From Flavobacterium psychrophilum (lineage in GTDB: Bacteria > Bacteroidota > Bacteroidia > Flavobacteriales > Flavobacteriaceae), in NCBI GenBank assembly GCA_945872875.1, contig CAMCBB010000073.1, positions 1 through 8,834 of the forward strand: DNA of 8,834 nt, given 5' to 3'. The translations under genes and the position numbers were made by a program. A model generated the notes under the pieces. It saw only the letters and a list, made by a program, of their open reading frames with translations. It was not told the DNA's origin and did not search any database. Positions 1 to 6,912 of this stretch are shown here, piece by piece. How positions within the stretch are numbered: the first letter of the stretch is position 1; every line of letters begins with the position of its first letter.

Positions 1-240
1 GTAATGGTTCAAATTAACACTGAAACGGATATGCCTCTTTCTGTTGATATGCCAGCTTCTATTGTTTTGGAAGTTACTTATGCAGAGCCAGGAGTAAAAG
101 GAAATACTGCAACTAATGCTACTAAACCTGCAAAAGTTGAAACAGGAGCATCTGTGAATGTACCTTTATTTATTAATGAAGGAGATAAAATTAAAATTGA
201 CACCGCTACAGGTTCTTACATGGAGCGTGTAAAAGAATAA
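1..240 (+). CDS. efp: Elongation factor P, C-terminal part (5' end outside window)
   Basis: EF-P binds ribosomes stalled on consecutive prolines and promotes peptide-bond formation. The reading frame is open from the first base of the window, so the ATG at 4 is an internal Met and the gene begins upstream. The 79 visible residues cover the end of OB domain II and all of domain III. Domain III is recognised by the EF-P signatures [36 protein letters not shown] and the ending [13 protein letters not shown], which closely match the family C-terminus. A full EF-P is about 188 residues, so roughly 110 are missing, including the domain I loop that carries any modified residue. That loop therefore cannot be assessed here. 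The LpxD-like gene starts 11 bases after the stop, which suggests a shared transcript. Identity is near certain; only the 5' end is unknown. Confidence 0.96.
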   Translation, partial: VMVQINTETDMPLSVDMPASIVLEVTYAEPGVKGNTATNATKPAKVETGASVNVPLFINEGDKIKIDTATGSYMERVKE

Positions 241-251
241 ATTTCTTTTTA

Positions 252-1178
252 ATGAAATTTACTAAACCACAATCTCTTAAAGTTATTGCCGATATAATTG
301 GATGTTCTTATATAGGAGCATCTGATTTTCCAGTTTATGGCATGAATGAAATTCATGTGGTAACGGAAGGCGATATCGTATTTGTAGATCATCCTAAATA
401 TTACGATAAAGCACTTCAATCTGCTGCTACAATTGTTTTGATTAATAAAGAAGTTGCTTGTCCGGAAGGAAAAGCCTTACTTATTTCGGATGATCCATTT
501 AAAGATTTCAATAAACTTACAAAGCATTATAGACCTTTTCTTACAGCGAATGTTTCAATTTCTGAATCAGCTCTAATAGGAGAGGGTACTTTAGTTCAGC
601 CAAATTGTTTCATTGGAAATAATGTGACTATTGGAAAAAATTGCATTCTTCATGCTAATGTCACTATTTATGATAATTGTGTAATTGGAGATAATGTAAT
701 TATTCAAGCTGGAACTATACTAGGAGCAGATGCTTTTTATTATAAAAAAAGAGAAGAAGGTTTTGATCAACTTTTATCTGGTGGAAGAGTGATTATAGAA
801 GATAATGTTGGAATTGGCGCGCTTTGTACAATTGATAAAGGAGTTACAGGTGATACAACTATTGGAGCTGGAACTAAAATTGACAACCAAGTTCATGTTG
901 GTCACGACACTATAATAGGAAAAAAATGTTTAATTGCTGCTCAAACAGGTATTGCAGGATGTGTAGTCATTGAAGATGAAGTCACTTTGTGGGGACAAGT
1001 TGGAACTACAAGCGGAATAACAATTGGTGCCAAAGCAGTTATATTAGGTCAAACGGGAGTAACAAAATCAGTTGAAGGAGGGAAATCTTATTTTGGAACT
1101 CCAATTGAGGAATCTAGAGAAAAATTAAAGCAATTAGCTAATATTAAACGCTTACCTGAGCTTCTAAAAAAATCTTAA
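252..1178 (+). CDS. LpxD-like UDP-3-O-acylglucosamine N-acyltransferase (probable second paralogue)
   Basis: This is a 308-residue left-handed beta-helix acyltransferase of the LpxD family. LpxD transfers a 3-hydroxyacyl chain from acyl carrier protein to the 2-amino group of UDP-3-O-acylglucosamine in lipid A synthesis, in the cytoplasm. Residues 1-95 form the uridine-binding domain; F44 and Y50 of the segment FVDHPKY align with the uracil-sandwiching F43 and Y49 of E. coli LpxD. Residues about 101-275 are hexapeptide repeats (IGNNVTIG, IGDNVIIQAG, IEDNVGIGAL, IGAGTKIDN). H218 in VHVGHD aligns with the catalytic His239 of E. coli. The second conserved His (E. coli His276, AGH or NGH context) is Gly255 here. 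The protein is shorter than E. coli LpxD (341 residues), mainly at the C-terminal helices. It sits 11 bases after efp and 2 bases before the next gene. Flavobacteria generally also carry a canonical lpxD in an lpxD-lpxC/fabZ-lpxA-efp cluster, which would lie upstream of this window, so this is probably a paralogue whose exact acceptor is unknown. Confidence 0.85.
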   Translation: MKFTKPQSLKVIADIIGCSYIGASDFPVYGMNEIHVVTEGDIVFVDHPKYYDKALQSAATIVLINKEVACPEGKALLISDDPFKDFNKLTKHYRPFLTANVSISESALIGEGTLVQPNCFIGNNVTIGKNCILHANVTIYDNCVIGDNVIIQAGTILGADAFYYKKREEGFDQLLSGGRVIIEDNVGIGALCTIDKGVTGDTTIGAGTKIDNQVHVGHDTIIGKKCLIAAQTGIAGCVVIEDEVTLWGQVGTTSGITIGAKAVILGQTGVTKSVEGGKSYFGTPIEESREKLKQLANIKRLPELLKKS

Positions 1179-1180
1179 TT

Positions 1181-1543
1181 ATGAAACCAAAAGAATTAGT
1201 GTTAGATTTTTATAAAAATGATTTACTATTAAATCAGTCGGAAGTAAATGAATTTTTACATCCCAACTTAATCATTGAATGGAATAGCAGTAAAGGATTT
1301 GTTCAATTAGATCGTGAAGATGTTTTAAAATTAACTGTAGATTTAAGTAAAGCATATGTTCGATCAAAAATGCGAATTACACATATAATTGCCGAAGGCC
1401 AAATGGTTTCAGTGCGTTATTCTCATTTTGTAAAAACATTTGAAAATCCTAGTGAGGAAATGTTGTTAGCTCATTTTTTTGTCATTTGGGAAATTAAAGA
1501 TGACAAATTATATAGAGGTTATCAAATGAGCCAATTTAATTAA
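1181..1543 (+). CDS. NTF2/SnoaL-like small protein of unknown function
   Basis: This 120-residue protein has no signal peptide and no membrane segment, so it is probably cytoplasmic. Its pattern fits the NTF2-like (SnoaL-type) cone fold: an N-terminal helix ending in VLDFYKND, then FLHPNLIIEWNSSKGF (residues 25-40), a middle helix (about 45-60), and strands ITHIIAEGQMVSVRYSHF (66-83) and HFFVIWEIKDDKLYRGYQMS (98-117). The fold usually forms a hydrophobic pocket that binds or isomerises a small molecule, or serves as a dimer module. No catalytic dyad could be assigned, so it may be an enzyme or just a scaffold. The start lies 2 bases after the stop of the LpxD-like gene, and the two are almost certainly co-translated. 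This makes a role linked to lipid A or the envelope possible, but that is inference from position only. Confidence 0.75.
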   Translation: MKPKELVLDFYKNDLLLNQSEVNEFLHPNLIIEWNSSKGFVQLDREDVLKLTVDLSKAYVRSKMRITHIIAEGQMVSVRYSHFVKTFENPSEEMLLAHFFVIWEIKDDKLYRGYQMSQFN

Positions 1544-1596
1544 TAAAATATATAGAAATTTAGCAATTTTTAATAAAAATACTAATTACTATTTTA

Positions 1597-1604
1597 TACT
1601 TTTG
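1597..1604 (+). promoter_or_regulatory. Putative promoter -7 element for sucD
   Basis: TACTTTTG matches the Bacteroidota -7 consensus TAnnTTTG exactly. It lies 38 bases before the sucD ATG, predicting a start of transcription near 1611 and a leader of about 32 bases. No clear TTG is found 17-23 bases upstream, so the -33 half is weak. Its presence suggests sucD can be transcribed independently of the efp operon. Confidence 0.6.
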
Positions 1605-1642
1605 CAACACAAAAAAAATAAAAATAATATAATATATCTAAC

Positions 1643-2515
1643 ATGAGCGTTTTAGTTAATAAAGATTCAAAAATAATAGTTCAAGGATTTACTGGAAGTG
1701 AAGGTACATTTCACGCACAGCAAATGATTGAATACGGAACCAATGTGGTTGGAGGAGTTACTCCAGGAAAAGGTGGGTCTACACATTTGGATCGTCCTGT
1801 GTTTAATACTGTAAAAGATGCAGTCGTAAAAGCAGGAGCTGATACTACAATTATTTTTGTTCCGCCAGCATTTGCAGCCGATGCAATAATGGAAGCTGCT
1901 GATGCAGGAATTAAAGTAATCATTTGTATTACTGAAGGAATTCCTGTTGCCGATATGATTAAAGCGTATGATTATATTAAAGGAAGAAATTGTAGATTAA
2001 TTGGACCAAATTGTCCTGGTGTAATTACTCCGGGTGAAGCTAAAGTAGGTATTATGCCAGGTTTTGTTTTCAAAAAAGGAACTGTTGGAATTGTATCTAA
2101 ATCAGGTACTTTAACTTATGAAGCTGCTGATCAAGTAGTAAAACAAGGATTAGGAATTACAACTGCAATAGGTATTGGTGGAGATCCAATTATTGGAACT
2201 ACTACCAAACAAGCAGTTGAATTATTAATGAATGATTCAGAAACAAATTGCATCGTTATGATTGGTGAAATTGGCGGACAACTTGAAGCTGATGCTGCTA
2301 GATGGATTAAAGCAGATGGTAACCGTAAACCAGTTGTTGGATTTATTGCTGGTGAAACTGCACCTAAAGGTCGCACAATGGGACATGCTGGTGCAATTGT
2401 TGGTGGAGCTGATGATACTGCTGAAGCTAAAAAGCGAATCATGAGAGAATGCGGAATTCACGTAGTTGATTCTCCTGCTGAAATTGGTAAAAAGGTAAAA
2501 GAAGTATTAGGTTAA
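1643..2515 (+). CDS. sucD: Succinyl-CoA synthetase (succinate-CoA ligase), alpha subunit
   Basis: SucD is the alpha subunit of the TCA-cycle enzyme that interconverts succinyl-CoA and succinate with formation of ATP or GTP; it works as an alpha-beta complex in the cytoplasm. The 290-residue length matches the family (E. coli 289). The N-terminal CoA-binding domain is seen in [12 protein letters not shown] (13-24) and [11 protein letters not shown] (35-45). The motifs ITEGIP (96-101), GPNCPG (121-126) and SKSGTLTYE (152-160) are typical. The catalytic phosphohistidine is H248 in the C-terminal motif [13 protein letters not shown] (243-255). The start ATG gives the standard N-terminus for the family and lies behind a consensus -7 element; no Shine-Dalgarno sequence is visible. 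The beta subunit gene (sucC) is not adjacent, unlike in Proteobacteria, so sucC must be elsewhere in the genome. Transcription ends at the hairpin 20 bases downstream. Confidence 0.98.
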   Translation: MSVLVNKDSKIIVQGFTGSEGTFHAQQMIEYGTNVVGGVTPGKGGSTHLDRPVFNTVKDAVVKAGADTTIIFVPPAFAADAIMEAADAGIKVIICITEGIPVADMIKAYDYIKGRNCRLIGPNCPGVITPGEAKVGIMPGFVFKKGTVGIVSKSGTLTYEAADQVVKQGLGITTAIGIGGDPIIGTTTKQAVELLMNDSETNCIVMIGEIGGQLEADAARWIKADGNRKPVVGFIAGETAPKGRTMGHAGAIVGGADDTAEAKKRIMRECGIHVVDSPAEIGKKVKEVLG

Positions 2516-2534
2516 TTCTAATATTATTTGATAT

Positions 2535-2568
2535 AAAAAAATCCCTACAATTTGTAGGGATTTTTTTT
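2535..2568. terminator. Bidirectional intrinsic terminator between sucD and the peroxidase gene
   Basis: A perfect inverted repeat (ATCCCTAC at 2541-2548 and GTAGGGAT at 2554-2561, loop of 5 bases) is flanked by a run of 7 A (2535-2541) on the left and 8 T (2561-2568) on the right. It can therefore end transcripts from both directions. It lies 19 bases past the sucD stop and 14 bases past the stop of the convergent gene. Confidence 0.9.
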
Positions 2569-2582
2569 ATGTATTAAATTAA

Positions 2583-3761
2583 TTAATTTGGAAATGGGTT
2601 TTCCCATTTAGCATCAGTATAAACTGCAGTACCTGATAAAGTTCTTAAAAAAGCTATAACAGCGTTAACTTCGGGCGCGGTTAAATGTAATTGTTGTCCA
2701 AAACCATTTGGTCTTAACCTTGGATCTAAATTAGTATTTCCCGGTGCAAGATTTATTGTTCCGTAATGTCCAATAGCTGCTTGCAATGTAGTAATTACAC
2801 CCGTATGCATCATTGGTCCATTTGTTGTGCCATCTACTTTTACTAAATCTCTTAATGATGGAGATCTAGTATTTAATAAATCTAAAGTATTACTTCCAAT
2901 ACTGCCAATTATACCATTGTTTCTTGTGTTTGGATCAATATCAAATTCAGGTGCAGCATGACAACCCGCACACCCTAAACCACCAGAGGTTCTGTTACCT
3001 GTTGCATCAAAAACTGGAGCAGTTAAAAACAAATTTTTTCCTGTATTTTCTTGCGCTGTATAATTTGAAAATGGCTGATTATCATTATTTGCAGAAGCTC
3101 TACCAACATCATATTTAGAATCAAATGATTGTATACTTCTAATAAATTGTCCTAATGCAAGTTGCATTCTACTTTCTGTAATTTCTTCAGATCCATATAC
3201 ATATTGAAATAATTCTTTGTAATAGCCAATATTACTAAGTTTTGAAATCAAATCACTAAAAGATTGATCGCCATTTGTTCCACTATATCCCATTTCTCCA
3301 TGGTTTCTAATTGGTTGCGTAGTTTGAGCTTCTAATGACGCAGCTCTTTCATCCCAGAAAAATTTACTTTCATTTGAAAATCTTGAATTTATTAAACGCA
3401 TTGCGTGTCTTCCTGTTGTTCCGTTAACACCTACACTAGCTAATGCAACATCACTAAAAGCATTAGCTTGTTGATGACAACTAGCACATGAAATAGTATT
3501 ATTAGAAGATAATTTGTTATCATAAAACAATACTCTACCTAAAGTTGCACCTTTATTAGTAATAGGATTTACAAATGAATTGTCTTTAGTAATGTAGGAC
3601 GGAATGAATTGATTTTGATAATTTAATAAGTTATCTAAATCAATTTTTGAACCAAAAGCCGCTTTTACATTGGGATAATCTTGAACAGATTGGTAATCAT
3701 CTGATTTGCTACAAGATACTAATGTGATTGATGCTAAAAATAAATACTTTAATACTTTCAT
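2583..3761 (-). CDS. Di-haem cytochrome c peroxidase / MauG-family lipoprotein
   Basis: This 392-residue protein belongs to the CcpA/MauG di-haem family, which reduces hydrogen peroxide or carries out related high-valent haem oxidations outside the cytoplasmic membrane. The N-terminus is a lipoprotein signal: hydrophobic residues 4-16, then a lipobox ending at C17. The following SKSDD resembles the Flavobacteriia lipoprotein export signal, so the protein may be exposed on the outer membrane surface (inference). Two haem c sites are present, CASCH (92-96) and CAGCH (264-268). Family motifs include GRVLFYDNKLS (75-85), GRHAMRLINSRF (117-128), FFWDERAASLEAQ (134-146) and NTRSPSLRDL (297-306). 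GPMMHTG (315-321) supplies the likely Met ligand, probably M318. The tail AVIAFLRTLSG (367-377) is the usual family ending. The length is normal for the family and there is no third haem. It converges on sucD and is divergent from fabG, with its own promoter. Whether it is a true peroxidase or a MauG-like modifying enzyme cannot be decided from sequence. Confidence 0.92.
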   Translation of the reverse strand: MKVLKYLFLASITLVSCSKSDDYQSVQDYPNVKAAFGSKIDLDNLLNYQNQFIPSYITKDNSFVNPITNKGATLGRVLFYDNKLSSNNTISCASCHQQANAFSDVALASVGVNGTTGRHAMRLINSRFSNESKFFWDERAASLEAQTTQPIRNHGEMGYSGTNGDQSFSDLISKLSNIGYYKELFQYVYGSEEITESRMQLALGQFIRSIQSFDSKYDVGRASANNDNQPFSNYTAQENTGKNLFLTAPVFDATGNRTSGGLGCAGCHAAPEFDIDPNTRNNGIIGSIGSNTLDLLNTRSPSLRDLVKVDGTTNGPMMHTGVITTLQAAIGHYGTINLAPGNTNLDPRLRPNGFGQQLHLTAPEVNAVIAFLRTLSGTAVYTDAKWENPFPN

Positions 3762-3792
3762 AGGATTATTTTATCTTTATCTATTAGGACTA

Positions 3793-3823
3793 CAAAAGTT
3801 TAAATAGGTTTAATCTAATGCAA
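3793..3823 (-). promoter_or_regulatory. Putative promoter for the di-haem peroxidase gene
   Basis: On the minus strand, TTG (complement of CAA at 3821-3823) is followed after 20 bases by AACTTTTG (3793-3800). This matches the Bacteroidota TTG-N17-23-TAnnTTTG pattern with one mismatch. It predicts transcription starting near 3786 and a leader of about 25 bases before the ATG at 3761. Confidence 0.6.
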
Positions 3824-3921
3824 TATAAAAATTTATTGACTTGATTATTTTTAAATATAATTAAAAGCAATATAACGTATTTAATTCCAAATTGCAACTA
3901 AACTACTTTAATTGTATTTCT

Positions 3922-3929
3922 TATATTTG
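3922..3929 (+). promoter_or_regulatory. Putative promoter -7 element for fabG
   Basis: TATATTTG is a perfect match to TAnnTTTG. The nearest TTG upstream (3892-3894) is 27 bases away, longer than the usual 17-23, so the -33 part is uncertain. The predicted leader is about 28 bases before the ATG at 3964. The element lies inside any reading frame begun at the upstream TTG, which supports the ATG as the real start. Confidence 0.6.
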
Positions 3930-3963
3930 CAATTCAATAAACAAAATAAATACTATTATTCAT

Positions 3964-4710
3964 ATGAAATTATTGGAAGGAAAGGTCGCTATAATAACTG
4001 GCGCAAGTCGTGGAATAGGAAGTGGAATTGCAAAAGTATTTGCACAACATGGTGCTAATGTAGCATTTACCTATAGTTCATCTGCAGAATCTGCCATGGC
4101 TTTAGAAAATGAATTAAACGCTTTAGGTGTTAAAGCAAAAGGATATAAATCAAATGCTGCTGATTTTAATGAAGCGCAACAATTAGTTGATTCCGTATTA
4201 GAAGATTTTGGAACGGTAGATGTATTAATTAACAATGCTGGAATAACCAAGGATAATTTATTAATGCGAATGAGTGAAGAAGATTTTGACAAAGTAATTG
4301 AAATCAACTTGAAATCGGTATTTAATATGACCAAGGCAGTTCAAAAAATCATGCTTAAAAACCGCAGTGGTTCTATTGTAAACATAAGTAGCGTAGTAGG
4401 AGTGAAGGGTAATGCGGGTCAAGCAAATTATGCGGCTTCCAAAGCTGGTATGATTGGTTTTACAAAATCTATTGCCTTAGAATTAGGGTCTAGAAATATT
4501 CGTTGCAATGCAATTGCACCAGGTTTTATTGAAACTGAAATGACAGCTAAATTAAATGCTGATGTGGTTCAAGGATGGAGAGATTCAATTCCATTAAAAC
4601 GTGGAGGAACTACCGAAGATGTTGCTAATGCTTGTTTGTATTTTGCTTCAGATATGAGTGCTTATGTTTCTGGGCAAGTATTAAATGTATGCGGAGGAAT
4701 GTTAACCTAA
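3964..4710 (+). CDS. fabG: 3-oxoacyl-[acyl-carrier-protein] reductase (short-chain dehydrogenase)
   Basis: FabG reduces 3-oxoacyl-ACP to 3-hydroxyacyl-ACP with NADPH in the type II fatty-acid elongation cycle in the cytoplasm. From the ATG at 3964 the protein has 248 residues, the normal FabG size, and begins MKLLEGKVAIITGASRGIG. The Rossmann cofactor motif TGASRGIG is at residues 12-19 and NNAG at 89-92. The active-site set is N115, S143, Y156 and K160, within ISSVVGVKGNAGQANYAASKAG, very close to E. coli FabG. The carboxyl end (GQVLNVCGGM, 237-246) is typical. The frame stays open upstream to a TTG at 3892, but those 24 codons have no family resemblance and overlap a consensus promoter element, so the later ATG was chosen. 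The gene is divergent from the peroxidase gene and is followed 43 bases later by the VWA protein gene. The high similarity favours true FabG over another short-chain dehydrogenase. Confidence 0.93.
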   Translation: MKLLEGKVAIITGASRGIGSGIAKVFAQHGANVAFTYSSSAESAMALENELNALGVKAKGYKSNAADFNEAQQLVDSVLEDFGTVDVLINNAGITKDNLLMRMSEEDFDKVIEINLKSVFNMTKAVQKIMLKNRSGSIVNISSVVGVKGNAGQANYAASKAGMIGFTKSIALELGSRNIRCNAIAPGFIETEMTAKLNADVVQGWRDSIPLKRGGTTEDVANACLYFASDMSAYVSGQVLNVCGGMLT

Positions 4711-4753
4711 TAGCCGCAATGAGTTCAAACAGAATTTTGAAATAAACCAAATA

Positions 4754-6781
4754 ATGAATACATCTACTGTTTTATTAATTCTTCTTTCTGTTTTAATAGC
4801 AAGTGGATTATCTTATTTTCAATATTTTTATAAAGCCAAGAGCAGTTCTAAAACAACCAAGCTTTTGGCTTTTTTGCGTTTTATATCTGTTTTTGGGATC
4901 TTATTGTTATTGATAAACCCTATCATTACAAGAAGTTCTTTTGAAACAATAAAAACACCGCTTCCAATTGTGGTTGATAATTCGGCTTCTATAACCGACT
5001 TAAAAGCTGCTAAATCTGCAAAAGATATTTATGAAAAACTGATTTCTAATTCTGATTTAAAACAAAAATTTGACGTTCAATCTTATGGTTTTGATTCCGA
5101 TTTTCAATCAGCCGAATCTTTTAATTTTAAAGGAAAAGAAACTAAAATTGATCTTGTAGCAGACAATTTAAAAAGCATTTACAAGAATAGAACTTTTCCT
5201 ACAGTCTTGATTACAGATGGAAATCAAACATCGGGAAGTGATTATGTTTTTAGTTTTGATTCTAATAATAAAGTTTACCCAATTGTAGTTGGTGATACGA
5301 CAACTTATTTGGATTTAAAAATAAATACAATAAATGTAAATAAATACGCATTTCATAAGAATAAATTCCCTGCAGAGGTATTTTTACAATATGCTGGTAG
5401 TAAATCAGTTTCTGCTAAATTTACTATCTCGCAAGGAAATGAAACTTTTATAAGTCAGAGTATTACTTTTTCACCAAATAAAAAATCAGAAATTGTAAAT
5501 GTATTATTACCTGCAAATAAAACAGGAGTACAGCTATATACCGCTAAAATCACATCATCAGAAACAGAGAAAAACACCTACAATAATAGTAAGAAATTTG
5601 CAGTTGAAGTGCTTGATCAAAAATCAGAAATTGCAATAATTTCTACAGTTAATCATCCTGATTTAGGTGCTATAAAACGCTCAATTGAAACCAATGTTCA
5701 ACGCAAGGTTACCATCTTTAAGCCGAATCAAATAAATGCTATTGGAAATTATAATGTACTTATATTATATCAACCTACAGCCGAATTTAAATCAGTATTT
5801 GAGTTAAATAAAAATTTTAAAATAAACTCATTTATTATTACTGGTAATAAAACTGATTTTAATTTTTTAAATCAATACCAATCTGATTTTGAATTCAAAA
5901 TGTCTTCCCAAAAAGAAGATTATTTAGCCAATTTCAATACTAATTTTAATTTGTTTGCTATTGATAATTTAGGTTTCGAAAATTTTCCTCCATTAGAAAA
6001 TCCTTTTGGCACAATTACAACCAAACCAACTGTTTCTGTATTATTGAATTCTAGCATTCGAAATGTTTCCATAAATGCTCCATTATTAGCTTATTCTGAA
6101 AATCTAGGAAAACGAAGTGCCTATTTATTTGGGGAGAACATCTGGAAGTGGCGCGCAGAAAGTTTTGTAAGTAAAAAATCTTTTGATGAATTTGATGTTT
6201 TTATTGATAAAACCATTCAGTTTTTAGCTTCAAATGATTCTAGAAAATCACTAATTGTAAATCACGAACGGTTTTATAATTCGGGCGAATCTATTGAAAT
6301 TACTGCGCAATATTTCAATAAAAATTATGAATTAGATGAAAAAGCAAGATTAACAATAGCAGTAACTAATATAAAAACAAAAAAAATCAAGAAGTATGAT
6401 TTATTAAAAGCGACTTCTAATTTTAAAGTCAATTTAGATGGATTAACTTCTGGTAGTTATTCCTTTACATTAAAAGAATTGAATTCAAATACTTCTTATT
6501 CAAACACATTTGAAATTATTGATTTTGATATTGAAAAACAATTTGTCAACCCAGATTTATCCAAATTAAAGCAATTAGCATCCCAAACAAGGGGAGTGGT
6601 ATATGTGCCATATCAAGTTGAAATACTAATAAAAAATCTACTTGAAAATCCTAATTACAAGGCAGTTGAAAAAGCAATTATCAAAAAAACACCATTAATA
6701 GATTGGTTTTGGTTATTGCTTCTTATTTCAATTACACTTGCAAGCGAATGGTTTATTAGAAAATACAATGGTTTATTGTAG
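4754..6781 (+). CDS. Membrane-anchored VWA-domain protein of unknown function
   Basis: This is a 675-residue envelope protein. Two N-terminal membrane segments (about 4-26 and 38-58) are followed by a von Willebrand factor A-like domain (about 70-180). That domain has a complete DxSxS metal-site motif, DNSAS at 75-79, and a second acidic element, LITDGNQ at 152-158. The next region (about 185-290) looks like beta-sandwich repeats. A Rossmann-like segment follows (EIAIISTVNHPDLG, then NVLILYQPTAEF at 334-345); it resembles the class I glutamine amidotransferase-like domain seen in related membrane proteins, though no catalytic Cys-His-Glu triad is visible. GENIWKWR (460-467) is a recurrent motif in such VWA membrane proteins. 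A last helix (about 649-666) ends in a short basic tail. The predicted layout places the bulk between helix 2 and helix 3, probably periplasmic. The start 43 bases after fabG, with no terminator between, suggests co-transcription. The function is unknown; a metal-dependent adhesion or scaffold role is inferred from the VWA fold only. Confidence 0.8.
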   Translation: MNTSTVLLILLSVLIASGLSYFQYFYKAKSSSKTTKLLAFLRFISVFGILLLLINPIITRSSFETIKTPLPIVVDNSASITDLKAAKSAKDIYEKLISNSDLKQKFDVQSYGFDSDFQSAESFNFKGKETKIDLVADNLKSIYKNRTFPTVLITDGNQTSGSDYVFSFDSNNKVYPIVVGDTTTYLDLKINTINVNKYAFHKNKFPAEVFLQYAGSKSVSAKFTISQGNETFISQSITFSPNKKSEIVNVLLPANKTGVQLYTAKITSSETEKNTYNNSKKFAVEVLDQKSEIAIISTVNHPDLGAIKRSIETNVQRKVTIFKPNQINAIGNYNVLILYQPTAEFKSVFELNKNFKINSFIITGNKTDFNFLNQYQSDFEFKMSSQKEDYLANFNTNFNLFAIDNLGFENFPPLENPFGTITTKPTVSVLLNSSIRNVSINAPLLAYSENLGKRSAYLFGENIWKWRAESFVSKKSFDEFDVFIDKTIQFLASNDSRKSLIVNHERFYNSGESIEITAQYFNKNYELDEKARLTIAVTNIKTKKIKKYDLLKATSNFKVNLDGLTSGSYSFTLKELNSNTSYSNTFEIIDFDIEKQFVNPDLSKLKQLASQTRGVVYVPYQVEILIKNLLENPNYKAVEKAIIKKTPLIDWFWLLLLISITLASEWFIRKYNGLL

Positions 6782-6852
6782 TATGATTACTATATTTTCA
6801 ATTGTTTATTTAGTTTATTTTTATAATGGTACTAAACATTAAAAATTATCCC

Positions 6853-6880
6853 TTGATGTAAAATTATTTTATTAACTTTA
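6853..6880 (+). promoter_or_regulatory. Putative promoter for the DUF2231-like gene
   Basis: TTG at 6853-6855 is followed after 17 bases by TAACTTTA at 6873-6880, one mismatch from TAnnTTTG. The arrangement fits the Bacteroidota housekeeping promoter and predicts a leader of about 25 bases before the ATG at 6913. Confidence 0.55.
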
Positions 6881-6912
6881 TAGTAACTAACTAATTTAAA
6901 ATTCTTTATATC

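Noticed and set aside
1711..2461. Several open frames of 60-103 codons on both strands inside sucD
   Set aside because: They overlap a certain sucD coding frame, have no family resemblance or own signals, and are explained by its codon composition.
2924..3118. Plus-strand open frame of 64 codons inside the peroxidase gene
   Set aside because: It lies wholly antisense to a well-supported di-haem protein and spans the complement of a haem motif; no start signal.
3892..3963. N-terminal extension of FabG from a TTG start
   Set aside because: The 24 extra residues do not match the family, overlap the TATATTTG promoter element, and the ATG at 3964 gives the normal length and N-terminus.
4071..4334. 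Minus-strand open frame of 87 codons inside fabG
   Set aside because: Antisense shadow of a clear FabG frame with no independent support.
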